Assembly (NCBI RefSeq): GCF_012271765.1 | Contig: NZ_VRKO01000010.1 | Coordinates: 62,001-126,000, forward strand | DNA length: 64,000 nt | Reading direction: 5' to 3' | Source: Erwinia rhapontici | Lineage (GTDB): Bacteria; Pseudomonadota; Gammaproteobacteria; Enterobacterales; Enterobacteriaceae | Notes under the pieces: generated by a model | Told to the model about the DNA's origin: nothing | Database searches by the model: none | What the model saw: only the letters and a program-made list of their open reading frames with translations | Part shown: positions 36,417 through 45,437 of the stretch, piece by piece | Layout: every line of letters starts with the position of its first letter | How positions within the stretch are numbered: the first letter of the stretch is position 1 | Position numbers and translations under genes: made by a program

Positions 36417-36446
36417 GGCAACATTAATAATGAACGGGAGTGCATC

Positions 36447-36899
36447 ATGAGTTCGTTTTCAGCGGTTTTACAATTTCCTCCGGCGGCACCTGAGCAGAGT
36501 GAGGCGCTGCTGCGCCAGAAGCTGGCACTCTATGCTGATGCCTGGGATGTGGCGCAGGATCTGGCACACGGCGTGCCGGAGATTGTGGTGATTGATACGC
36601 GCTCAGAGCAGCAGTATCACGCCGGGCATATCTGCGGTGCCGTCAGCTTCCCTCATCGTTTCATGAATGCCGATACGCTGGCGGAATGGGACCGTGAGAA
36701 AGTGTATATCACTTACTGTGACGGCATTGGCTGTAACGGATCAACAAAAGGCGCATGGAAGCTGGCGGCGGCGGGCTTCAGGGTGAAGGAGTTGATTGGT
36801 GGGCTGGATTTCTGGCGGCGCGATAACCATCCGGTAACGGAAGGCGATCGGCCGGGCAGTTGGCCTGAAATGACAACACTGCCCGACTGCGGTTGCTAA
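36447..36899 (+). CDS. Rhodanese-domain sulfurtransferase-like protein
   Basis: A 150-residue single-domain rhodanese with VVIDTRSEQQYHAGHICGA and active-site loop YITYCDGIGCNG (Cys 91), followed by GGLDFWRRDNHPV. I start at 36447, preceded by ACGGGAG; the longer open frame upstream runs through the regulator gene. The loop resembles those of small sulfurtransferases, but the acceptor is unknown. Divergence from MocR with an intervening palindrome suggests PLP- or amino-acid-linked control. Confidence 0.87.
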   Translation: MSSFSAVLQFPPAAPEQSEALLRQKLALYADAWDVAQDLAHGVPEIVVIDTRSEQQYHAGHICGAVSFPHRFMNADTLAEWDREKVYITYCDGIGCNGSTKGAWKLAAAGFRVKELIGGLDFWRRDNHPVTEGDRPGSWPEMTTLPDCGC

Positions 36900-36900
36900 G

Positions 36901-37950
36901 TTAAAGCAGTATCCAGAGTACCAGCACCACAACAAACAGGATGGCAAAAGCGGCAAACACCGGACGATTAGCCAGGGGTTGCAGCACAGGTGGAAGTGCA
37001 CCCCACAATGGCACGGTGATCGGGCGTGGGTTGAGTTCGTTGTCGGCCAACTGCTGTTCTTGCAGGCGCTCTGCACGGCGGCTGAACAGTTGGTTCAGCA
37101 GATCCTGCGTCTGGGTTGGCGTCAGCAGCGTTTGCGGTGCGGCGTTAAAGCGCTGCTGGCTGTAATCCTCCAGCATCCGCTGTTCACCGGCATCCGGCGG
37201 CTGTTTTAGCGTGGCGGTCAGCTGTATCAGCGTAGGGGCAGTATGCTGGCTCAGGGTCTGGCTGGCCTGCAAATACTGGTTCATCAGCGGGAAGAAACGC
37301 GATGGGATCGGGTCGCCGCTGTGCAGGTTCACCACTTTCAGCAGCGAGGTCCACAGCTTGGCCGGCTGTTCCCCGGTCGCGGCGGCAAGACGTGAGATCT
37401 GCTGATTCAGCGTCTGATGCTCTGCCGGAAGCAGAGAGCGGTCGGTAACACGGTTTTGCTGTGGCTGGGGAATGGCCATCTGACCATTTTGCAACATCGT
37501 CAGCACCTGATGAAGCTGGTCAGGATTCAACGAGCTGAGCACGGTATGACCAAACTGCTGACGAATGAAATCGCTGACCGCCTGGCGGTTATTGCCGGTC
37601 GGTAACAGGTCTGTCAGTTGTTGCAGAAGCTGACGTGTGGCGTGGGTGTTTTGTACCTGCGACAGACGGGTATTAAGAAACTGTTCCGCAGGCGGAAAAT
37701 GGCGTGCCTGAAGACCTGCATCGTTTTTAACCCCCACTTCATGACGTAACCCGGCCCAAAGCTCGGCAGATTTCAGCGAACTGAGCGACATAATCTTGAC
37801 GATCAGGCGCTCCAGCGTGGTGCGCTGCGCGGGTGTCAGAGGCTGTTCGCCCGTTCCCGTACTGGTGCCCGGGCGTGTTGCGCCGGTTCGGGCATCGATC
37901 GTCGGGCGATCGCCGGGTAACGGCGCACCGGGGCCGCTTATAGGTTGCAT
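36901..37950 (-). CDS. flk: Flagellar regulatory protein Flk
   Basis: Flk (RflH) couples flagellar ring assembly to export control and is anchored in the inner membrane by its C-terminus. The 349-residue protein has a Pro/Gly/Thr-rich N-terminus (MQPISGPGAPLPGDRPTIDA), a helical Gln-rich body and a single C-terminal helix PVFAAFAILFVVVLVLWILL, the expected tail anchor. In E. coli flk precedes pdxB; here the fimbrial operon and two further genes lie between them. Confidence 0.88.
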   Translation of the reverse strand: MQPISGPGAPLPGDRPTIDARTGATRPGTSTGTGEQPLTPAQRTTLERLIVKIMSLSSLKSAELWAGLRHEVGVKNDAGLQARHFPPAEQFLNTRLSQVQNTHATRQLLQQLTDLLPTGNNRQAVSDFIRQQFGHTVLSSLNPDQLHQVLTMLQNGQMAIPQPQQNRVTDRSLLPAEHQTLNQQISRLAAATGEQPAKLWTSLLKVVNLHSGDPIPSRFFPLMNQYLQASQTLSQHTAPTLIQLTATLKQPPDAGEQRMLEDYSQQRFNAAPQTLLTPTQTQDLLNQLFSRRAERLQEQQLADNELNPRPITVPLWGALPPVLQPLANRPVFAAFAILFVVVLVLWILL

Positions 37951-38093
37951 GGCGAAGTCCTTCAGTCAGAGTCAACGTCCGGGGGGCGCCGGAACAGAAT
38001 GGTCATCCACTATGATAACAATCCCGTCCGGTGATAGGTAGAGGAACGGGGAACAATCCCGATGCTTTCCCCCTTTTTTTTCATGGTGGCGGG

Positions 38094-39128
38094 TTAAAGG
38101 TAGTTGAGGGTCCAGGTCAGGGTGCTATTAGCCTTACCGGGGGTGATGCGTTCCGCCGTCTGGTAATAGCGTGCCAGGAAGGAGACGGTGAGGGTGCGAT
38201 CGGCCAGCGGATAGCGGGCGATTTGCCAGCGCTGGCCGATATTCACCGGCGTGCCGTTGTCAGTATGTAAGATTTGCAGTGCTACCCCAGTGGCGCTGTT
38301 CGCCTCATCACTGAGGGCAATCAAACTGGGATTGACCGTACCGGTGGGGGCCGTGCCATCAAGTTGCATTAGCACAGTGAAGTTACCGGACACATCCGTG
38401 TCGCAGAGAAAATGAAGTGAGAAAGGTTTACCTGCATTTGTCGATCCGATGCCGGATCCCAGCCCCTGTTCGCGCCGTGTTCTGACCTGACCTAGTGGGA
38501 CATTAAATGAGGCAAGTCCCTGAATCTGGCAGCTCTGGGCGATAAACGTCAGGCCGGTAGTGGCATCCAGCATCATAAACTTTGCATTTTTTATTCCGGT
38601 TTCCGATCCCACCTCGAAAAGGGCAATACGTGAAGGGATCGGGGTGACCTGCTCCGGGCGTTCAGGTGTCTTTGCCGTTTTGACGATATCAACGGTGACA
38701 TTGAGAGAAAAGTGCTGCCAGGTACGGGACGGCAGGTTGGCGGCAGCATTATGGTTATCAATCATGATCCCGGAACTGACAACGCTGTATTCGCTGCCAC
38801 GGTTGCCGTTAACCGTGGTGAACAGGGTTAAGCCATTGCCCAGTGTTTGCATGCTGGTGCGGCGAATCAAAAAAGCCATTTCGGCTTCCTGCTGAAGAGG
38901 ATCGCTGATGCTGCACCAGACATCGAGGGTGTAACTTTGGTTGAAAACCGTCTTGCCAATTGGCAGGGAGGAGGAGAGTTTGATGTTGTTGCTGCCGTTG
39001 AACAGTACCAGCGGGAAAGCCTTATTGGTGGCGGCAGCACATTTAAGCGACCCGGCCTGAGCATTCAGGCTGAAAAATGACAGCGCGACAAGGGTGGTTG
39101 ATATCAATAAAATCAGACGGTTATTCAT
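38094..39128 (-). CDS. Fimbrial tip adhesin-like protein
   Basis: Last gene of the chaperone-usher operon, 344 residues with signal peptide MNNRLILLISTTLVALSFFSLNAQA. Length and layout fit a two-domain adhesin: an N-terminal receptor-binding part with cysteines near residues 29 and 72, and a C-terminal pilin domain (CQIQGLASFNVPLGQV, HFLCDTDVSG) ending in alternating hydrophobics LTWTLNYL. The receptor cannot be inferred. Confidence 0.82.
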   Translation of the reverse strand: MNNRLILLISTTLVALSFFSLNAQAGSLKCAAATNKAFPLVLFNGSNNIKLSSSLPIGKTVFNQSYTLDVWCSISDPLQQEAEMAFLIRRTSMQTLGNGLTLFTTVNGNRGSEYSVVSSGIMIDNHNAAANLPSRTWQHFSLNVTVDIVKTAKTPERPEQVTPIPSRIALFEVGSETGIKNAKFMMLDATTGLTFIAQSCQIQGLASFNVPLGQVRTRREQGLGSGIGSTNAGKPFSLHFLCDTDVSGNFTVLMQLDGTAPTGTVNPSLIALSDEANSATGVALQILHTDNGTPVNIGQRWQIARYPLADRTLTVSFLARYYQTAERITPGKANSTLTWTLNYL

Positions 39129-39143
39129 TTTATACGCTCATCA

Positions 39144-41675
39144 TCAATGGGCAGAAAGGGGTAAGCAGGGTTGACTAAAACGCTCAAAACCGTTTTGCAG
39201 AGTGGCGTGAGGGCTAAGCTGCAGCGATAGCGAACACAGGCTGGTATCGCCTGATTTAATTTGCAGGTGTGAGCGCCCTGGGGGCAGGCGAACGTAAATC
39301 AGATCGCCCTGCGCGACCAGCCCAAGGTGATTACCCTGTTCATCCTGCACGACTGCGCCAAAGGGCAGGCTCTTTCCATCGGGCAGCGTTGAATGAATCA
39401 ATACAGCTCGCCCGCGTGACGTGGCAAAATTGACTTTGACCAGCGCACCGGTATGAGGCGCGGTCTGCTGACGGGTACTTTTCAGTTCAATATCGGTGGG
39501 CAGCCCTTGTGGATCGAGCGTGATTTCATTCAGTCGATAGGGACGCAGATAAGGCACCAGCGCGCGTCCCTGTGGGTTCAGCGTCAGCCCGGAATGGCCT
39601 TCGACCCTGGCGCCGTAGGCGTTAGGTGCATCGACCAGTGCCATGGTTTCACTGTACCAGGGGCTGGTCACCACGCCATCAGGTAATGCCACTAACGCAC
39701 CACTCAGCCCACCGGACCATGACTGGCTGTGCCTGCCTTGTTCCACACTTCCCTGAACGGAGGTGTAACGCGTGTGCCAGTTCGCCGCCAGATTCGCGCT
39801 GGCGCGTTGCTGGCTGTCATGACGCAGACCCAGGGCGTAATCAAACTGCTGTTCGGCACCCAATGTGCTGTTGATACTCGCCTGGCTGGACATTCCTTCC
39901 GCATCGTGGCTCACATTCATATTCAAATAGGTATGGCGCGCACTGCCACCCAGTGGGACTGACAGACCCAGCGTGTATTGCGTCTCTTCGCCATCACGTC
40001 CATTGACCCGGTTAACGGAAAGGGACCAGCTCAGGGAACCAAAAGTATTACTGTAACCAGCCTGTAGTTGATTGTTAGTGCTCCGGCTCCCCCAGTAACT
40101 CTGCCGAATAGCGGTCAGATAAAGCTGTCCCCATTTGCCGGGAAATCCTTGTGCCAGACTGGCGGATAAGCGGCTGCGAGGGGACAGGAATGCAGAGTTA
40201 TACGAACCGGGAGAAGGGTGCCGGGCATAATCAATGGCAGACATGGCATCATTCAGACCGAGATAGCCTGGAGAGGAAAATCGCCATGCGCTCAATGACA
40301 TCGTGCTGCTGCTGGCATTGAACCCTTTACTGTAGGTGGCGCGATAGCTCTGCCCTGAAAGATGACGATCCTGAGTGTCGGTCTGTGCCTGTGTGACATC
40401 CAGTGCCAGCGCACCCCATGAGCTGCCTATGGCCCCGCCCAGCAGGAAAGCATGGTAATCACGTGTCGTTAATACGCCGCCGTAGCCCGTCAGCAGATTA
40501 TTGATGCCCCGTTGTAACGTGAGCTGTGCGACGGCGTCCTGCTTTGACAGGTTCATGTTACGCAAGGTGCCTGCAGTCAGGCTGTACTTTGTTAGCCCGG
40601 GGCGAACCAGCTGTGGAACCGCAGCATAGGGCACCATAAATTGGCTCTCACGGCCATCGGACTCGCGAATGGTCACGGTCAGATCGCCGCCGTACCCGGT
40701 GGGATAAAGGTCATCAATGCTGAAGGGGCCGGGAGAGACGGTGGTTTCGTACAGCAGCACGTTATTTTGCCGCACGCTGATACGCGCATTGGTTTCGGCC
40801 ACACCCCGGATCATCGGGGCATAGCCACGCCTGGAATCTGGCAGCATATTATCGTCGCTGTAGAGCAAGACGCCGCGTAGAGAAAAACTGTCAAACAGAT
40901 GACCACTGGTATCCGTATCGCCGATGATAATGCGCGATCTCAGCGCACTAATGCCATGTTCCATGTAATTACGCAAACTCTGATAGTGGGTTCCGCTGTT
41001 ATTCTGCCAGTTCATTGAGCCACGGTGGCGAAACATAAATCCCCATAAATTCAGGCCAATATTGTCTCCGTTGTAGAATGAGCGATATGCGTTATCATCC
41101 TGTTTTGATTGATAATAATTCGCGTTGTACCCGAGGATTAGCGCGTTGACGCCGCCATCCCACTGCGCGGGGTCAACTTCATTTTGGGCGCGCTGCATCA
41201 GCAGTACCTGAGGGACAGTAACGATCATCTGCAATGTGGAAACATCAATGTAACCCTGGCCACTGGGAACCCAGTAATCCATACTGCGGCAGTGGTCGGC
41301 ATCATCCAGCTCTGCCATTTTTTTGCTATCAATCTCTCCGGGTTTAAGGGGGAGCAAATTGATCAGCGAGCGGGTAGTACAAATAACCGACTCTTCATGG
41401 TTTTTTTTGACCTGCAGACGTGTATAGCCAACATATTTATTATTCAGCATCACCCCGACATCATAAGCGCCGGGAGGAAGAGCATGGCGGTGGTTGAACT
41501 GGGTGACATCGATTTTTTTATCCGATGGGTGGCGTAACAGGTTGATATCAAAGCTGGCATATCCCTCAGCAGGGGCAGCGAAGGCACTCCGCTGGATATC
41601 CCATCCCATCACTCCTGCCAGCAATACGCCAGATACTGAATAACAGAAAAAATGAATGCGCCTTGTCCTGGGCAT
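39144..41675 (-). CDS. Fimbrial outer-membrane usher
   Basis: An 843-residue FimD/PapC-type usher that assembles pilins across the outer membrane. After the signal region come the N-terminal chaperone-binding domain (YASFDINLLR, PPGAYDVGVMLNNKYVG), the barrel with plug region (RGYAPMIRGVAETNARISVRQNN, GPFSIDDLYPTGYGGDLTVTI) and the C-terminal domain with GRAVLIHSTLPDGKSLPFGA and a closing Cys pair (LCSL...QPCLP). Length is normal. It starts 50 bases after the chaperone stop. Confidence 0.95.
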   Translation of the reverse strand: MPRTRRIHFFCYSVSGVLLAGVMGWDIQRSAFAAPAEGYASFDINLLRHPSDKKIDVTQFNHRHALPPGAYDVGVMLNNKYVGYTRLQVKKNHEESVICTTRSLINLLPLKPGEIDSKKMAELDDADHCRSMDYWVPSGQGYIDVSTLQMIVTVPQVLLMQRAQNEVDPAQWDGGVNALILGYNANYYQSKQDDNAYRSFYNGDNIGLNLWGFMFRHRGSMNWQNNSGTHYQSLRNYMEHGISALRSRIIIGDTDTSGHLFDSFSLRGVLLYSDDNMLPDSRRGYAPMIRGVAETNARISVRQNNVLLYETTVSPGPFSIDDLYPTGYGGDLTVTIRESDGRESQFMVPYAAVPQLVRPGLTKYSLTAGTLRNMNLSKQDAVAQLTLQRGINNLLTGYGGVLTTRDYHAFLLGGAIGSSWGALALDVTQAQTDTQDRHLSGQSYRATYSKGFNASSSTMSLSAWRFSSPGYLGLNDAMSAIDYARHPSPGSYNSAFLSPRSRLSASLAQGFPGKWGQLYLTAIRQSYWGSRSTNNQLQAGYSNTFGSLSWSLSVNRVNGRDGEETQYTLGLSVPLGGSARHTYLNMNVSHDAEGMSSQASINSTLGAEQQFDYALGLRHDSQQRASANLAANWHTRYTSVQGSVEQGRHSQSWSGGLSGALVALPDGVVTSPWYSETMALVDAPNAYGARVEGHSGLTLNPQGRALVPYLRPYRLNEITLDPQGLPTDIELKSTRQQTAPHTGALVKVNFATSRGRAVLIHSTLPDGKSLPFGAVVQDEQGNHLGLVAQGDLIYVRLPPGRSHLQIKSGDTSLCSLSLQLSPHATLQNGFERFSQPCLPLSAH

Positions 41676-41725
41676 CTTAGCTCTCCCTGTGAGATCTCAT
41701 CTCATTCGTGACTCTTTTATCTGGC

Positions 41726-42478
41726 TTACTGTGTATTTTTGACCGTAGTGATACTGCCGTAGTCATTAATGACTTCATAACGTAGGGCGGCATTTTCAAT
41801 TTTTTCTGGAAGCGCAGTAAACCTGAACTCAGCGGAGCTTTTTGGCGCAATCATTTCGCCATTCAGGCTTTTGATCTCCTTACGACGCGTTTCAATTTTT
41901 ACATTGGAGACATTAATAAAGTACGCAGAGGGGTTATTTACCCGTAACACCGTACCTGGCGCGGAAGTGGAGCGTTGCCACTGTAAATCGTGGAATGCCT
42001 GATTCGCGCCATTGGCATTCAGGGCGGGCGGTCGGAAGAAAATTTTCAGGCGACTGCGGATCGCCATTTGCAATATATCGGCGTTGATGGCGGTTGCACT
42101 TTTTGGCGGAATATCCAAAATATTTAACCAAAAGATAGATTCTTTATCCTGAGGCAACGCTGTGCCTGTCCAGGTGATCCTCAGCGTTTGCCCGCTGTTC
42201 GGTTCAATACGGACAATCGGCGGTGTGAGGACAAAAGGAACGGATATTTTGTCTAAAGCAGCATTTTCATCACCATTGTCAATCCAGGACTGAACCAGCG
42301 CAGGCTTATCACTATCATTACTCAAATGAATATTCACTTCATTTTTTTGTTGTGGATAGATAACACGTGTTCCATTAATAATAACATTGGCGTTAGCCTG
42401 CTGAGAAAGGAGTGAGGCAACAAGATAAAAAGGCAGGCATTTCCAGGCTGACAGGGACATATTGCTTACAACAGACAT
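41726..42478 (-). CDS. Periplasmic fimbrial chaperone (PapD family)
   Basis: Stabilises pilins by donor-strand complementation. The ATG at 42478 gives 250 residues with signal peptide ending LSQQANA, then VIINGTRVIYPQQKNEV, FVLTPPIVRIEPNSGQTLRI (conserved Arg region), FWLNILDIPP and INDYGS near the end. A GTG 18 codons upstream lies inside the preceding hairpin and is unlikely. No strong ribosome binding site is seen for any candidate start, so expression may be kept low relative to the major pilin. Confidence 0.9.
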   Translation of the reverse strand: MSVVSNMSLSAWKCLPFYLVASLLSQQANANVIINGTRVIYPQQKNEVNIHLSNDSDKPALVQSWIDNGDENAALDKISVPFVLTPPIVRIEPNSGQTLRITWTGTALPQDKESIFWLNILDIPPKSATAINADILQMAIRSRLKIFFRPPALNANGANQAFHDLQWQRSTSAPGTVLRVNNPSAYFINVSNVKIETRRKEIKSLNGEMIAPKSSAEFRFTALPEKIENAALRYEVINDYGSITTVKNTQ

Positions 42479-42509
42479 GATGGTGGCTCGGCTTGTCAGT
42501 AAACATAAA

Positions 42510-42533
42510 AGTGCAAGAATTGCTTCTTGCACT
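42510..42533 (-). terminator. Intercistronic attenuator hairpin between major pilin and chaperone genes
   Basis: Perfect 10-bp stem AGTGCAAGAA / TTCTTGCACT with loop GCAA, followed on the minus strand by TTTATGTTT, eleven bases after the pilin stop. It looks like a leaky terminator or 3'-end stabiliser that lets the pilin be made in excess over the assembly proteins. Confidence 0.75.
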
Positions 42534-42544
42534 GGGAGAAAAAA

Positions 42545-43072
42545 TTAGAAATAGCTTAACGAGTAATTAACGACTGTACTGACATCACCAGCTTCCACTT
42601 TATCCGTAGCGTAATAACGTGCGAAATAATTGAGAGTCGCTAAATCGTCGACTATTTTGAATGAAGGGCCGCTGGCCTGTGATCCATCGCCTAACTTGAT
42701 CGGCTTACGGTTGTTGTCCATTAGCTGGACCTGAACATTCGCCGCAGAGCCTTTATTTTTCAGGTTACCTGTCATGCTGTCTGTTTCAGTGCTGTCAAAG
42801 AGAGCACGAACATTTTCTGTTGGGTTCTGGCAGTTGGTTAACGTCAGGATCACAGGCTGTTCATTAGCAACTTCACCTGCTTTGGCAAGTGCGGAGGCCG
42901 AAATAGGTTCAAATACGATGGTCGTGCTGCTGTTACGGCCATTGACGCTAACGTTGCACGTCGTATTTGATATATCTCCTGTGAACGTGATCGTGCCGTT
43001 TGCCGCCATGACTGCCGGGACAGGGAGGGCCAGAGCAGCGATCATCGAGGTTGCCAGTAGTCTTTTTTTCAT
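42545..43072 (-). CDS. Major fimbrial subunit (type 1-like pilin)
   Basis: A 175-residue pilin with signal MKKRLLATSMIAALALPVPAVMA, an N-terminal donor strand (NGTITFTGDISNTTCNVSV), the expected Cys pair (TTCNV and LTNCQN) and the C-terminal YSLSYF pattern. I start at 43072, preceded by AAGGATATACAG; an in-frame ATG 14 codons upstream lacks a binding site. First gene of the operon and the only small pilin in it. Confidence 0.93.
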   Translation of the reverse strand: MKKRLLATSMIAALALPVPAVMAANGTITFTGDISNTTCNVSVNGRNSSTTIVFEPISASALAKAGEVANEQPVILTLTNCQNPTENVRALFDSTETDSMTGNLKNKGSAANVQVQLMDNNRKPIKLGDGSQASGPSFKIVDDLATLNYFARYYATDKVEAGDVSTVVNYSLSYF

Positions 43073-43565
43073 CTGTATATCCTTATTGAGTAACGTGGTT
43101 GATTCCTGAAGCACAAGGGTTATTACAGGGAAACCCTTGCTTGGGTATTCCCGTTAAAAAAAACGGGGGTGTTTAATTGCATGAAAAGCAACTAAATAAG
43201 GTTTTGGTGTGAAATGAAATGGATAAAAACCACCTGGCAGAATAGGGCTTTTTAAGCGATGTCACTGGTTTCAGATGATGTACTTTCGTTAGAATAAAAG
43301 CAGGCACATTGTTTACCTTGTTAATGATTCACGTCATTGTGTTTTTGTTTTTTTCATGTGAAGAAGAGTAGCTTGTAGTAGAAATTGGTAAATAGTAAAT
43401 AAGCCAAAATAATATCAGGGTGTTTTAAATTTAATCTTAGGTGTGTTTTTTTAATGAAAATTAAGGAGGGGAGGTGGGGCGTATTTTATTATTAGAATGA
43501 TCTTAGCAGCTGAAAGTGCAACTGCTAAGGAGAAGGGCGTGACAACATCGGCGGTTTGAGAGTGA
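43073..43565. other. A+T-rich fimbrial promoter region, with hairpin after EamA gene
   Basis: This 493-base gap holds no credible gene. It should contain the fimbrial promoter. No recombinase gene is in the window, and I did not find a pair of long inverted repeats that would mark a phase-variable switch. CTTAGCAG / CTGCTAAG (43502-43529) forms a stem-loop 37 bases after the EamA stop and may end that transcript. Confidence 0.5.
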
Positions 43566-44447
43566 TTACTTTCTTCTGGTCATCAAGGGCTTGCGGAGAT
43601 TTTGGGCGAGAACGACGCCAGCGAGTGTGATACCTCCACCGATAAAATGATAACTGTGCAGTGATTCATTCAGAAAGGTCACGGCAATAATTGCAGTAAA
43701 AATCGGAGCCAGATTCATGAAAATACTGGCCGTGCTGGCTCCCATACGCATTACGCCCTGTACCCAAAGGAAAGGTGCCACGATCGAAGCAGGGATGGCG
43801 GCAAACAAAATGAGCGGAATATTGTGCGTGTTAAGTGATACATCGGGTGCCCGCAGGAAGTTAGGTGTCAGTAGCAAGACGCCAAAAAAGATCTGCATCC
43901 ACAGGCTTTGCCAGTTCGGCAAAGGAATTGCCCAGCGTTTGGTCAGTACGCCGTACAGCGCATAAGAGGCGGATGCGGCGAACATCATTATCTCACCTTT
44001 GCCTAATCCGTGTGATAACAGCTGCGCTGGATTACCTTCGCTGACCAGCCATACCAGCCCGGAAAAGGAGAGCAGGCTGCCCAGCAGTATGCCCTGCGTC
44101 GGGGCCAGTCGTATTATCACCACGCTGAACAACACGGTCAGTAAGGGGATCAGTGCATTAAGAATGCCCATAAACAGTGCGCTGACGCTGTGTGCAGCGT
44201 AATACGCCAGGCTTTGATACAGCACCATACCGAGCAGGCCAAGCACCAGCAGTTTCCACCATGATTGCTTGATCTGCTGGCGATTGCGCCAGACGCCAGG
44301 CAGGGCAAAAGGTGCCAGAATCAGCAGGGCCAGCAGCCAGCGATAGAAGGAGATCGCAGCAGGATCGATCGCTGCAGCCGACATTTTGCTGACAATCGCA
44401 TTGATCGACCAGATCAGCACGGCCAGCAGGGGAAACAGAAAACTCAT
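43566..44447 (-). CDS. EamA/DMT-family transporter
   Basis: Ten-helix inner-membrane exporter of 293 residues with two EamA repeats (FLFPLLAVLIWSINAIVSKMSA at the start; ASASYALYGVLTKRW opening the second half near residue 155). Members export amino acids, metabolites or drugs. It is divergent from an AraC-family gene 99 bases away, which probably regulates it. Confidence 0.88.
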   Translation of the reverse strand: MSFLFPLLAVLIWSINAIVSKMSAAAIDPAAISFYRWLLALLILAPFALPGVWRNRQQIKQSWWKLLVLGLLGMVLYQSLAYYAAHSVSALFMGILNALIPLLTVLFSVVIIRLAPTQGILLGSLLSFSGLVWLVSEGNPAQLLSHGLGKGEIMMFAASASYALYGVLTKRWAIPLPNWQSLWMQIFFGVLLLTPNFLRAPDVSLNTHNIPLILFAAIPASIVAPFLWVQGVMRMGASTASIFMNLAPIFTAIIAVTFLNESLHSYHFIGGGITLAGVVLAQNLRKPLMTRRK

Positions 44448-44546
44448 CAGTATGCTCTTAAGGTTAGCGTGAGAGCTTTAGTGTAAACTTGTCCTGTTTA
44501 ATACAGATAACGATAATAAGACAAATGCACGCCGGAACCGGACAAG

Positions 44547-45335
44547 ATGATCCAGCAACTGACGTACCAGGCTCCTAAGGATGCCGAACGGCTTCCCCTC
44601 TTTTTCCGCTATGAACTGGCCAATGCCCGTACAGAGTATCTGCCGCATCAGCATCCCTGGGGGCAGGTGATTTTTGTGAAATGTAATGTGCTGGAGATGC
44701 AAGTAGAGGGAGAGCGCCTGCTGACACCCCCCAATTTGCCGATCTGGGTACCGCCTGGCCATCAGCACGCCTGTTACAACCATAAAGCAGCCTATTTTCG
44801 CACGCTAAATATTGCAGCGGATGCATGCCAGGGGTTTCCCGAGCGTGCCTGCCTGCTGCGCGTCAGTCTGGTGGTGCATGCGATTATCGAAGAGTGCGCC
44901 GCGCGCGAGCTGCTGGTGCCACAGACGACGCAGGATCTTCGCCTCTGTGAAGTATTGATCGATCAGCTACGGGTAGCAGAGAGTCAGCAAAGCTATCTGC
45001 CTTCCACCCAGGATAAGACCCTCGCGCCGGTACTTCAGGCGCTGGAGCAGAATCCGGCCGATAACACCACGCTGGCTCAGTGGGCGCAGCGGGTCTACAC
45101 CACCGAGCGCACACTCTCACGGCGCTGCCAGGCACTGCTGGGCATATCCTTCAGCGAGTGGCGGCAGCGTCTGCGGTTTTTGCATGCGGTTTCACTGCTG
45201 GAACGGGGAAAAAGTGTGCAGGATGTGGCGCTGGATTTAGGGTACAGCTCGGCTTCCGCGCTGATCGTGATGTTTCAGCAACAGTCTGGCACCACGCCAG
45301 AACGCTATCGGCATCAGCGCTCTGAAGCGAGGTAA
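44547..45335 (+). CDS. AraC-family transcriptional regulator
   Basis: A 262-residue regulator with an N-terminal cupin-like sensor (YLPHQHPWGQVIFVKCNVLEM, then PIWVPPGHQHACYN) and a C-terminal double helix-turn-helix (TLAQWAQRVYTTERTLSRRC; SVQDVALDLGYSSASALIVMF). Similar proteins regulate an adjacent divergent exporter gene in response to a small ligand, and the EamA gene is in that position. No operator was identified in the 99-base spacer. Confidence 0.9.
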   Translation: MIQQLTYQAPKDAERLPLFFRYELANARTEYLPHQHPWGQVIFVKCNVLEMQVEGERLLTPPNLPIWVPPGHQHACYNHKAAYFRTLNIAADACQGFPERACLLRVSLVVHAIIEECAARELLVPQTTQDLRLCEVLIDQLRVAESQQSYLPSTQDKTLAPVLQALEQNPADNTTLAQWAQRVYTTERTLSRRCQALLGISFSEWRQRLRFLHAVSLLERGKSVQDVALDLGYSSASALIVMFQQQSGTTPERYRHQRSEAR

Positions 45336-45360
45336 CCTGATACCCTCCTTTTTTGCCGTT

Positions 45361-45376
45361 ACCCGCATATGCGGGT
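45361..45376. terminator. Short palindrome between araC-type gene and pdxB
   Basis: ACCCGCATATGCGGGT is self-complementary over 16 bases and lies 26 bases after the regulator stop. A T-run (CCTTTTTTGCC) lies before it rather than after, so it would fit termination on the opposite strand better; its function is uncertain. Confidence 0.3.
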
Positions 45377-45437
45377 TATTCGCTTTCCTGCTTTATGGCA
45401 GAATAACGCCCCTCACTGAACCGACTGGAAACCGCTT

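Noticed and set aside
43073-43565. Possible invertible fimbrial promoter
   Set aside because: The gap is A+T-rich like fimS regions, but I found no matching pair of long inverted repeats and no FimB/FimE-type recombinase in the window.
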